Shown here: in pieces, positions 1 to 5,839 of the stretch | Layout: each line of letters starts with the position of its first letter | Position numbering within the stretch: position 1 is the first letter of the stretch | Source of the DNA: a bacterium | GTDB taxonomy: Bacteria > Krumholzibacteriota > Krumholzibacteriia > LZORAL124-64-63 | Reading direction: 5' to 3' | Assembly: GCA_030591105.1 (NCBI GenBank) | Contig: JAUVBS010000140.1 | Span: 1-6,147 of the forward strand | DNA: 6,147 nt | The notes under the pieces: model-generated | Database searches by the model: none | Told to the model about the DNA's origin: nothing | The model's input: only the letters and a program-made list of their open reading frames with translations | Made by a program: the position numbers and the translations under genes

Positions 1-690
1 GCCATCGGTCCCTACTGCGTGGTTGGGGCCGGGGTGACCATTGGGGCCGGGAGTGTACTGGGACCGCACGTGATCCTCGAAGCGGACGTACAGATCGGTG
101 CCGATTGCGTTCTGCACGCCCGGACCACGGTGCGCGAGTGCTGCCGGCTCGGCGACCGGGTCACGGTGCATCCCGGAACGGTGATCGGCGCCCACGGTTT
201 CGGCTACCTACCTGGGCCCGACGGTCTGGCCAAGATCCCGCAGATCGGGATCGTGGTGGTCGAGGACGACGTGGAGATCGGGGCCAACACTTGCGTGGAT
301 CGGGCCACCACCGGCCAGACCACCTTGGGCCGCGGCAGCAAGCTGGACAATCTGGTGCAAATCGGGCATAACGTTACAATCGGGAAGCATTGCGCCCTCA
401 GCGCACAGACCGGGATTTCCGGCAGTTGCGTGATCGGCGAAGGGGTGACCATGGGCGGCCGGGTCGGTATTGCCGACCACACCAGTGTGGGCGACGGCGC
501 GAAGCTCGGCGGCGGGTCCGGCGTTTACACGGACGTCGCAGCGGGTCAGACGGTTTTCGGATATCCGGCTCTGCCCCGAGCCGAGGCGTGGCGTATCACG
601 GCGGCCACTCGCCGCTTGCCGGATCTCGTGCGGAAAGTGGCCGAACTTGAGAAGGCGCTCGCCCGTCACCGGACGGGTAAGGAGGATTGA
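1..690 (+). CDS. lpxD: UDP-3-O-(3-hydroxyacyl)glucosamine N-acyltransferase LpxD, 5'-truncated by the window edge
   Basis: LpxD transfers a 3-hydroxyacyl chain from ACP to the 2-amino group of UDP-3-O-acyl-glucosamine, the third step of lipid A synthesis, in the cytosol. The frame is open from base 1, so the true start and the N-terminal uridine-binding domain lie upstream; 229 residues remain of a family usually near 340. Seen here are left-handed beta-helix hexapeptide repeats (IGAGSV, IGADCV, IGANTC, IGEGVT), the GFGY motif and the catalytic QIGHNV motif. Its His codon at 367-369 matches His239 of E. coli LpxD. The C-terminus is a charged helix ([15 protein letters not shown]), as in LpxD trimers. 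The GTG at 19 is an internal Val codon and not a start. The stop lies 1 nt before the lpxC-fabZ start, and the Shine-Dalgarno of that gene sits inside the last lpxD codons. LpxA shares the fold, but the GFGY motif and the neighbours favour LpxD. Confidence 0.96.
   Translation, partial: AIGPYCVVGAGVTIGAGSVLGPHVILEADVQIGADCVLHARTTVRECCRLGDRVTVHPGTVIGAHGFGYLPGPDGLAKIPQIGIVVVEDDVEIGANTCVDRATTGQTTLGRGSKLDNLVQIGHNVTIGKHCALSAQTGISGSCVIGEGVTMGGRVGIADHTSVGDGAKLGGGSGVYTDVAAGQTVFGYPALPRAEAWRITAATRRLPDLVRKVAELEKALARHRTGKED
679..685 (+). promoter_or_regulatory. Shine-Dalgarno of lpxC-fabZ
   Basis: AAGGAGG lies inside the last codons of lpxD and ends 6 nt before the GTG at 692. It fixes the start of lpxC-fabZ, although that reading frame stays open upstream to 470. 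Confidence 0.8.
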
Positions 691-691
691 A

Positions 692-2005
692 GTGCTCTGG
701 CTGCAGAAAACCGTAGCTGCGCCGGCGAGCATCAGCGGTGTGGGGCTGCATACCGGTGAGCAGACGCGTCTGACTCTGGCACCGGCAGCGGTCAACACCG
801 GTCTGGTGTTCCGGTTGACGAGCGACGGGCGCCAGGTGGAGATTCCCGCCGTGGTCGAGAACGTCTGTGTCGAGGCGGATATTCGTCGACGCACGACTCT
901 CGAGCGGGACGGTGTGTCCGTCACGACGGTCGAACATGTGCTTTCGGCGCTGCACGGCAGCGGCGTGACCAACTGCTACATAGATCTCGAAGGTAGCGAA
1001 CCTCCCGTCGTCGGGGCCGGCAATGCACTGCCGTATCTCGAACTGATCGACCAAGCCGGTGTGCACGACCAAGGGCTACCGGCCAACTATTACAAGGCGG
1101 AGCGTCGGATTCGGTGGCGCGAAGACAATATCGATTTGAGCATCGAACCTGCCAGTGAGTTCATCGTGACGTTTGGCATCGATTACGAAGATCCGTTGAT
1201 CGGTGTACAGGAAGCGACTTTTACCATCCGGCCGGATGTATACCGCGAAGAGATCGCGCCGGCGCGCACGTTTGTACTACGCGAAGACATCGAAATGCTG
1301 CGCGCGCGAGGTCTGGCCCAGGGCGGGTCGCTGGAGACGGCGTTGGTCGTCGACGGCGGCCGTCTGATGGACGGGCAGAGCCTCCGCTGGCCGGACGAGT
1401 TTGTACGCCACAAGATCCTCGATCTGATCGGGGATCTCGCGCTGCTCGGTATGCCGATCCAAGGGCACGTACGGGCGACGCGGGCGGGGCATGTCAGCAA
1501 CGTCGCTTTCACGCGGTTACTCGCCGCAGCGGAGCGCAAGATGGTCCGGATCTATCCGACGCGCGAGCCGAAATTCTGGGATATCGCGTCGATCATGGCT
1601 ATCATGCCCCACCGCTATCCGATGCTGCTCGTGGACCGGATCCTCGAGTTGGAACCGGGGAAGCGGGTTGTCGGTATAAAGAATGTTTCGATCAACGAGC
1701 CGTTCTTTCAGGGACACTTCCCCGGGCATCCGATCATGCCCGCGGTTTTGATTATAGAGGCCATGGCGCAAACGGGTGGCGTTCTGCTACTCAACAGCGT
1801 CGAGGACCCACGCGGGAAACTGGTCTATTTCAGCGGCATCGACGGGGCGCGTTTCCGACAGCCGGTCAAACCGGGCGATCAGCTCCGGTTCGAACTCGAG
1901 CTGGTCAAGGTGCGCGGCCCGATCTGTAAAATGCGTGGCGTCGCCTACGTGGACGACGAAAAAGTTGCCGAAGCGGATTTGATGTCCAACATCGTGGACG
2001 CGTAA
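692..2005 (+). CDS. lpxC-fabZ: Bifunctional UDP-3-O-acyl-GlcNAc deacetylase (LpxC) / 3-hydroxyacyl-ACP dehydratase (FabZ) fusion
   Basis: A 437-residue fusion of two cytosolic enzymes. Residues 1 to about 285 are LpxC, the zinc deacetylase that commits the cell to lipid A. GVGLHTG matches the E. coli His19 region, TVEH gives the catalytic Glu81 and zinc His82, and [10 protein letters not shown] gives zinc His240 and Asp244. ARTF carries Thr193, and His267 in AGHVSN matches E. coli His265. Residues from about 295 to 437 are FabZ, which dehydrates 3-hydroxyacyl-ACP in fatty acid synthesis. [11 protein letters not shown] is followed by GHFPGHP with catalytic His342, and Glu356 in IIEAMAQ keeps the His-to-Glu spacing of E. 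coli FabZ (His54/Glu68). Such fusions are known in Bacteroidota and relatives. The linker is short (about 10 residues) with no stop or frameshift. The GTG start is chosen from AAGGAGG 6 nt upstream and from alignment to LpxC N-termini. One oddity is that the conserved LpxC DGS motif reads GAGNA (residues 108-112). Confidence 0.96.
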   Translation: MLWLQKTVAAPASISGVGLHTGEQTRLTLAPAAVNTGLVFRLTSDGRQVEIPAVVENVCVEADIRRRTTLERDGVSVTTVEHVLSALHGSGVTNCYIDLEGSEPPVVGAGNALPYLELIDQAGVHDQGLPANYYKAERRIRWREDNIDLSIEPASEFIVTFGIDYEDPLIGVQEATFTIRPDVYREEIAPARTFVLREDIEMLRARGLAQGGSLETALVVDGGRLMDGQSLRWPDEFVRHKILDLIGDLALLGMPIQGHVRATRAGHVSNVAFTRLLAAAERKMVRIYPTREPKFWDIASIMAIMPHRYPMLLVDRILELEPGKRVVGIKNVSINEPFFQGHFPGHPIMPAVLIIEAMAQTGGVLLLNSVEDPRGKLVYFSGIDGARFRQPVKPGDQLRFELELVKVRGPICKMRGVAYVDDEKVAEADLMSNIVDA

Positions 2006-2016
2006 GCCGCTCGGGC

Positions 2017-2023
2017 AAGGAGG
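2017..2023 (+). promoter_or_regulatory. Shine-Dalgarno that decides the lpxA start
   Basis: AAGGAGG ends only 1 nt before the ATG at 2025, too close for normal initiation. It ends 7 nt before an in-frame TTG at 2031, which is the usual spacing. This favours TTG as the lpxA start. Confidence 0.7.
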
Positions 2024-2030
2024 CATGGTT

Positions 2031-2852
2031 TTGGATCCTATCAAGCTCAGCAAAGCGACCGGACCGCAACCGTTACGCGAGGCCGAGATCCATCCGACCG
2101 CGGTGGTCAGTCCCGAGGCACGGTTGGGTCACAACGTCAAGATCGGTCCGCACGTGGTCATCGGACCAGATGTCGAGCTCGGCCCCGGTTGCGTGGTCGG
2201 TTCCTCGGTGCTGATCGAAGGCCGGACCACCATCGGTCGCAACAATCAGTTCTTCCACGGCGCTGCCATCGGTAGCATACCGCAGGATCTGAAATTCCGG
2301 GGCGAGAAGTCCTACCTCGAAATCGGCAACGACAACAAGTTCCGCGAGTACAGTACGGTGCACGTGGCGACCGGCGAGGCGGAGTCGACGCGTATCGGCA
2401 ACGGCAATCTGTTCATGGCTTACGTGCACGTCGCGCACAACTGCCACATCCATGATCACGCCGTCCTGGCCAATACGGTGAATCTAGCGGGCCACGTCGA
2501 GGTGGAGAGTCACGCGATCGTCGGCGGTTTGACACCGGTGCATCAGTTCGTCAGGATTGGCACCTTTGCGTTCATCGGCGGCGGCAGCCGTCTGCCTCAA
2601 GACGTACCACCGTTCATCAAGGTCGCCGGTAATCCGGTCGAAGTCGCCGGTATCAACTCCATCGGCCTGAAGCGGCATGCCTTCACGGACGAAGAGCTGG
2701 CGAACCTCAAGAAAGCATACCGGCTGCTCTACCGCCGGGGTTTGAATGTGAGTCAGGCCCTCGAACGGATCGCGACCGAGTGTCAGTTGACCAAGAGCAT
2801 CGAGGATCTGATGGCGTTTATCCGCCGGTCCGAACGAGGCATCGTTCGCTGA
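2031..2852 (+). CDS. lpxA: UDP-N-acetylglucosamine O-acyltransferase LpxA
   Basis: LpxA transfers a 3-hydroxyacyl chain from ACP to the 3-OH of UDP-GlcNAc, the first step of lipid A synthesis; it works as a cytosolic trimer. The protein is 273 residues from TTG 2031, or 275 from ATG 2025, against 262 in E. coli; about 20 extra residues precede the IHPTAVV motif. Hexapeptide repeats (IGPHVV, IGPDVE, IGRNNQ, IGNGNL) build the beta-helix. Key residues align with E. coli: the Gln of PQDLKF (Gln73), both His of VHVAHNC (His122 and catalytic His125, codon 2436-2438), His of LAGHV (His144) and His of VHQF (His160). The C-terminal helical domain starts at GLKRHAF and ends ERGIVR, as is typical. The acyl-ruler position (E. 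coli Gly173) is Gly, which fits a long chain, near C14. The Shine-Dalgarno favours the TTG start. The stop is 44 nt before lpxB, the widest gap between genes here. Confidence 0.95.
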   Translation: MDPIKLSKATGPQPLREAEIHPTAVVSPEARLGHNVKIGPHVVIGPDVELGPGCVVGSSVLIEGRTTIGRNNQFFHGAAIGSIPQDLKFRGEKSYLEIGNDNKFREYSTVHVATGEAESTRIGNGNLFMAYVHVAHNCHIHDHAVLANTVNLAGHVEVESHAIVGGLTPVHQFVRIGTFAFIGGGSRLPQDVPPFIKVAGNPVEVAGINSIGLKRHAFTDEELANLKKAYRLLYRRGLNVSQALERIATECQLTKSIEDLMAFIRRSERGIVR

Positions 2853-2854
2853 CC

Positions 2855-2880
2855 GACGGCGCCGGCCGGCGCCGGCCGTC
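2855..2880 (+). other. GC-rich hairpin between lpxA and lpxB
   Basis: GACGGC (2855-2860) pairs with GCCGTC (2875-2880), and CGGC (2863-2866) pairs with GCCG (2871-2874). This gives 10 base pairs with a 2-nt bulge and a 4-nt loop. A perfect 16-bp palindrome (2858-2873) lies inside and allows an alternative fold. The stem ends right where the lpxB Shine-Dalgarno (AGGAGG, 2881-2886) begins. No T-run follows, so it is unlikely to be an intrinsic terminator. It could damp lpxB translation or mark an mRNA processing site; that role is inferred. Confidence 0.6.
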
Positions 2881-2896
2881 AGGAGGCTGACCGACC

Positions 2897-4072
2897 GTGA
2901 GCGCCAGCACCGGTCGCACCCGCCACGTCTTCCTCTCCTGTGGTGAGGCCAGTGGCGACCGCTACGGAGCGGCCTTGGTAACCGCTCTGCGGTCTGTGGA
3001 TCCCGAGATGCGTTTCAGCGCGATGGGTGGCGACGGGCTGGCGATCGCCGGTGCCGATGTGATCCAGCCGATGGCGGACCTCGCAGTGATGGGAATCGGC
3101 GAGGTGATCCCTGCGCTGCCGGCGATCTGGCGGACGCGACGACGGGTGTGGCGGTATCTGGCGGAATCGGACGTCGACTTGGTTATCCCCATCGATTTTC
3201 CCGGATTCAACGTGCGTGTGGCGGGACGGGCCCGGCGCCTCGGCTTGCCGGTTTTCTACCTGGTCGCGCCGCAAATGTGGGCCTGGGGAGCCTGGCGCTT
3301 GCCCGGTTTCCGCCGCCGGATCGATCGGCTCGGTACCATCCTCCCCTTCGAAACCGCTTTTTTCCGCGCGAACGGGATCGATGTCTTTCCGATGGGACAC
3401 CCGCTGATCGAGGAATTCGGGCGGTACCCACTGCAGGAGACGGTCCGCAGGCGCGAATCGCGCATCGCCGATCCAGCGGTTCCGCTGACGGTGGGCTTGA
3501 TCCCCGGCAGCCGTCGGCAGGAGATCGAGCGTCTGGTCCCGGTGCTGAAGGTCACGGCGATGATGATCCGGTCTTGGCTCGAACCACGACCAGTCGAGTA
3601 CGTGTTGAGTGCGGCGCCCGGAATCGACCTCGCTCGGCTGCACGAGCTGATGGGCGGTGGTGTGCGGCTGAGCGACGAACCGCTGTGCGACCTGCTGCCA
3701 CGAATCGATCTCGCCCTCGTCTGTAGTGGGACCGCCAGTCTCGAGGTGGCCTTGGCGGGAGTTCCCCACGAGATCATCTACCGGGCCAGTCGGCTGGACT
3801 ACGCCGTCGCGCAGCGGCTGATCAAGACGCCGTATATCGGCCTGGCGAACTTGATCCTGGCTGAACCACTGGTACGCGAGCATACCCAGGCACAGGTCAA
3901 CCCTTCCCGCTTGGCGCACTTTCTGCTGAGCTGGCTCAACGTTCCGGACGATCGTATGGCCTTCTACGACGGTGTGCGTGAGTTGCACTCCCGACTGGGC
4001 GAGTCGGGGGTGTGGCAGCGTACCGCGGGCGCTGTCGTCGAGCTCCTCGACCGGATCGACGTGGATCGCTGA
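2897..4072 (+). CDS. lpxB: Lipid-A-disaccharide synthase LpxB (GT19)
   Basis: LpxB condenses UDP-2,3-diacylglucosamine with 2,3-diacylglucosamine-1-phosphate (lipid X) into the beta-1,6-linked disaccharide, at the inner face of the inner membrane. It is a GT-B enzyme of family GT19; 391 residues is a normal length (E. coli 382). N-terminal motifs are GEASGD (16-21), DLAVMGIGEV, IDFPGFN (the family IDxPxFN motif with the catalytic Asp) and VAPQMWAWG. The C-terminal nucleotide-binding half shows LIPGSRRQEI (PGSR at 203-206) and SGTASLE (277-283). The usual PELLQ-like motif reads VREHTQ. The start is GTG, with AGGAGG (2881-2886) 10 nt upstream, a slightly long spacing. A strong hairpin sits just before that site. 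The TGA overlaps the ATG of the next gene by 1 nt, so the two are probably translationally coupled. LpxB needs lipid X from LpxH, LpxI or LpxG, none of which is encoded in this window. Confidence 0.96.
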   Translation: MSASTGRTRHVFLSCGEASGDRYGAALVTALRSVDPEMRFSAMGGDGLAIAGADVIQPMADLAVMGIGEVIPALPAIWRTRRRVWRYLAESDVDLVIPIDFPGFNVRVAGRARRLGLPVFYLVAPQMWAWGAWRLPGFRRRIDRLGTILPFETAFFRANGIDVFPMGHPLIEEFGRYPLQETVRRRESRIADPAVPLTVGLIPGSRRQEIERLVPVLKVTAMMIRSWLEPRPVEYVLSAAPGIDLARLHELMGGGVRLSDEPLCDLLPRIDLALVCSGTASLEVALAGVPHEIIYRASRLDYAVAQRLIKTPYIGLANLILAEPLVREHTQAQVNPSRLAHFLLSWLNVPDDRMAFYDGVRELHSRLGESGVWQRTAGAVVELLDRIDVDR

Positions 4073-4695
4073 TGACGGTGCCTGCCGTACAGTGGCTCAA
4101 GCTGACTCTGGCTCCGATCGGTTGGCGGTCGCTGGCCGCTACCATCCGGGTCAACCAGTGCGCACCGTCGCCGGCCGGTCAAACCGGACCGGTGATCTTT
4201 GCCTGTTTACACCGCGACATCTTAGCGGCCATTCTGCACGTGCGGCCGGCGCAGCCGTACCTGCTGGTGAGCGCCAGTGCAGACGGGGAGATCCTGATCC
4301 GATGTCTGGCAGCCGATGGGTTCGGTTTCGTACGCGGTGCGACGGGCGAAAATGGCGGGCGTGCGTTCGTGCGGCTGCTCCGCTGCTTGCGAGCCGGTCG
4401 TCATCTGGGGCTGGCGGTCGATGGGCCACGTGGTCCGTACGGTACGATCCACGACGGGGTGCTGCAGCTAGCGCGGCGCTCCGGGGCACCGATTCTGCCG
4501 CTGATCGCCGATGTGCGTCGGCGGACGATATTGCAAACGTGGGACAGGACGGTCGTGCCCCACCCGCTGAGCACCGTGAACGTGCGTATGGGTCCGCCGC
4601 AGCACGTGCCGCTGGATGCGGACGAGTCGGCGTTGGCAGCGGTACGTGCCAATCTGGCCACCTTTTTCGGGTCCGCCGCGGTGAAGGAACGGTGA
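4072..4695 (+). CDS. DUF374 lysophospholipid acyltransferase-like protein, candidate LpxJ-type lipid A late acyltransferase
   Basis: The 207-residue protein has the layout of the DUF374 (COG2121) family, which is related to glycerolipid acyltransferases. Visible are the acyltransferase His (CLHRD, His47; most relatives read WHG here), SADGEI (69-74), the GFGFVRGAT block (83-91), GGRAFVRLLRCLRAGR, and DGPRGP (117-122) followed by SGAPILPL. The N-terminal 25 residues look like an amphipathic or membrane-associated helix. In Helicobacter pylori and Campylobacter a DUF374 protein, LpxJ, adds the 3' secondary acyl chain and can act before Kdo transfer. The position between lpxB and lpxK, with no lpxL or lpxM homologue in view, fits that role. 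This is inference from family and context, so no symbol is given. The start is the ATG overlapping the lpxB stop (TGATG). No good Shine-Dalgarno is seen, which suggests coupling to lpxB. The frame stays open upstream to an ATG at 4012, but that stretch lies inside lpxB and does not resemble the family. Confidence 0.9.
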   Translation: MTVPAVQWLKLTLAPIGWRSLAATIRVNQCAPSPAGQTGPVIFACLHRDILAAILHVRPAQPYLLVSASADGEILIRCLAADGFGFVRGATGENGGRAFVRLLRCLRAGRHLGLAVDGPRGPYGTIHDGVLQLARRSGAPILPLIADVRRRTILQTWDRTVVPHPLSTVNVRMGPPQHVPLDADESALAAVRANLATFFGSAAVKER

Positions 4696-5831
4696 TGAAG
4701 ATCCTGGACCTCCGCAGCCGCCAGGTGCAACGGGCCGAGCAGTGGTGGCGACGCTGGGAAGCGGAGAAGCCCGCCGTGGTGCGTCTGCTTCACGTGCCGG
4801 CCGCCGCGGCGGCGCGAGCTGCTCTGGCGTTGCTTCGCGCCGGGCGCGGGCAGCCGCCGGCACGTCCGCTACTCGTATCTGTGGGCAATCTCGCTCTGGG
4901 CGGTACCGGCAAGACGCCGGTGGTCGGGCAGCTGGCGCGCGACCTGAGTCGCCGCGGCATTGCGGGCACCGTGCTGACCCGCGGCTACGGAGCGGCGGCG
5001 GCTGGTCCGCTACGGGTTGCAGCCGATGATCCGCAGGCGGGCGACGAAGCGCGGCTGCTGGCCGGTATGCTGGCCGAAACCGATTGGACCGTCGTCCAGG
5101 CGCGGCACCGCCGCCGCGGGCTCGACTGGTTGCTCGGCCGTCCCGGCGTGCCGCCCGTGGTGCTGATCGAGGATGGTCACCAGACCCGCGGTGTGCCGAG
5201 ACATCTGGACATATTGATCCTCGATCGCTGGACGTTACACGACCGTGGCGGTGGCTCCGAGTTGGTGCCCGACACGGGGTTCGTCTTGCCGTGGGGACCG
5301 TATCGGGAACCGCCGGCCGCCGCGGCAGCGGCCGATGTCTGGTTGATCGAACGAGATCAACCGCTACCGCCGTCGGTCCAGGTGACCGGGACCAGTCCGC
5401 CGCAGCTATGTGTCTTTTCGCGGCGCGCTGAGCTGGCCACCGCCGCGACGACGGTGTTGGCCAGCTCAGTGCCACCGGAGGCGCCCGACGGTACACCACC
5501 GGTTTCGTTGCAGCCTCTTTACGCGACCTTGGCGGGCATTGCCCGCCCCGAGCGATTCGAGCGTGACTGCATCCGGCTGGTCGGTTACCCGCCGGCTTTG
5601 GCTGTACGTTGTGACGACCATGCGCGGTACGACCCGGCGCTGGTGAGCGCGGCCGTCGCTGCCGGGGCCGAGCTGAACATTGCGCTCTGGCTCACCACGG
5701 CGAAGGATCTGATCAAGTTACGGTCGGAGGATTTTCCGGTGCCGATCACCGCGGTACGCCAACGGCTCGTCTGGCACGGAACGCAGACGCTCCCCGACTT
5801 GGTCGAGGAGCGTCTGGCACAGGAAGACTGA
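4695..5831 (+). CDS. lpxK: Tetraacyldisaccharide 4'-kinase LpxK, divergent
   Basis: LpxK phosphorylates the 4' position of the tetra-acyl disaccharide-1-phosphate to make lipid IVA, at the cytosolic face of the inner membrane. The 378-residue protein starts with a basic, Trp- and Ala-rich segment that probably binds the membrane. SVGNLALGGTGKTP follows, with the P-loop GGTGKTP at 69-75, then TRGYG, AGDEARLLA (Asp117), the second-aspartate block EDGHQTRG (159-166), LPWGPYREP, IARPERF, DDHARY (Asp308, His309) and LTTAKDLIKL. Order and spacing fit LpxK (E. coli 328 residues), but several motifs differ. The usual DDGxQH reads EDGHQT, the usual DHHxY reads DHARY, and about 10 extra residues (including DRGGGSELVPDTG) precede the LPWGP motif. 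The start overlaps the previous stop (TGATG), with AAGGA 6 nt upstream. The stop is 8 nt from the end of the convergent gene. The match is clear from the P-loop and flanking motifs; full activity is less certain. Confidence 0.9.
   Translation: MKILDLRSRQVQRAEQWWRRWEAEKPAVVRLLHVPAAAAARAALALLRAGRGQPPARPLLVSVGNLALGGTGKTPVVGQLARDLSRRGIAGTVLTRGYGAAAAGPLRVAADDPQAGDEARLLAGMLAETDWTVVQARHRRRGLDWLLGRPGVPPVVLIEDGHQTRGVPRHLDILILDRWTLHDRGGGSELVPDTGFVLPWGPYREPPAAAAAADVWLIERDQPLPPSVQVTGTSPPQLCVFSRRAELATAATTVLASSVPPEAPDGTPPVSLQPLYATLAGIARPERFERDCIRLVGYPPALAVRCDDHARYDPALVSAAVAAGAELNIALWLTTAKDLIKLRSEDFPVPITAVRQRLVWHGTQTLPDLVEERLAQED
5784..5816. terminator. Strong hairpin at the convergent operon end, possible bidirectional terminator
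   Basis: CAGACGCTCC (5784-5793) and GGAGCGTCTG (5807-5816) are perfect 10-bp inverted arms. Inside them CGAC (5795-5798) pairs with GTCG (5802-5805) around a 3-nt loop, with one C/A mismatch between the two stems. It lies in the last codons of lpxK. For the opposite-strand gene it lies 24 nt past the stop, a typical terminator position. No T-run follows on either strand, so a classical intrinsic terminator is not shown; the role is inferred from structure and place. Confidence 0.45.
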
Positions 5832-5839
5832 GGCGCGGT

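Noticed and set aside
470..691. Upstream extension of the lpxC-fabZ frame to an ATG at 470
   Set aside because: It lies inside lpxD in another frame, has no LpxC similarity, and the strong Shine-Dalgarno at 679-685 serves the GTG at 692.
208..972. 254-codon open frame antisense to lpxD and lpxC
   Set aside because: It crosses two well-supported + strand genes and has no family features.
1001..1030. Possible frameshift or error explaining the odd GAGN motif in LpxC
   Set aside because: Reading frame and alignment are good on both sides, and the change equals two base substitutions plus one in-frame codon, so no frameshift is needed.
2855..2880. Intrinsic terminator splitting the operon after lpxA
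   Set aside because: No T-run follows the stem; the lpxB ribosome site starts immediately, and lpxB continues the same pathway.
2879..3988. 369-codon open frame antisense to lpxB
   Set aside because: It is a shadow of a GC-rich gene, rich in Arg, Gln and His with no recognisable motif, while the + strand encodes a clear LpxB.
3972..4694. Upstream extension of the lpxK frame to an ATG at 3972
   Set aside because: It overlaps lpxB and the DUF374 gene out of frame and reads as low-quality Arg/Ser-rich sequence; LpxK similarity begins after ATG 4695.
4468..5499. 343-codon open frame antisense to the DUF374 gene and lpxK
   Set aside because: It is Arg/Pro/Ala-rich shadow sequence with no motif; the + strand genes account for the region.
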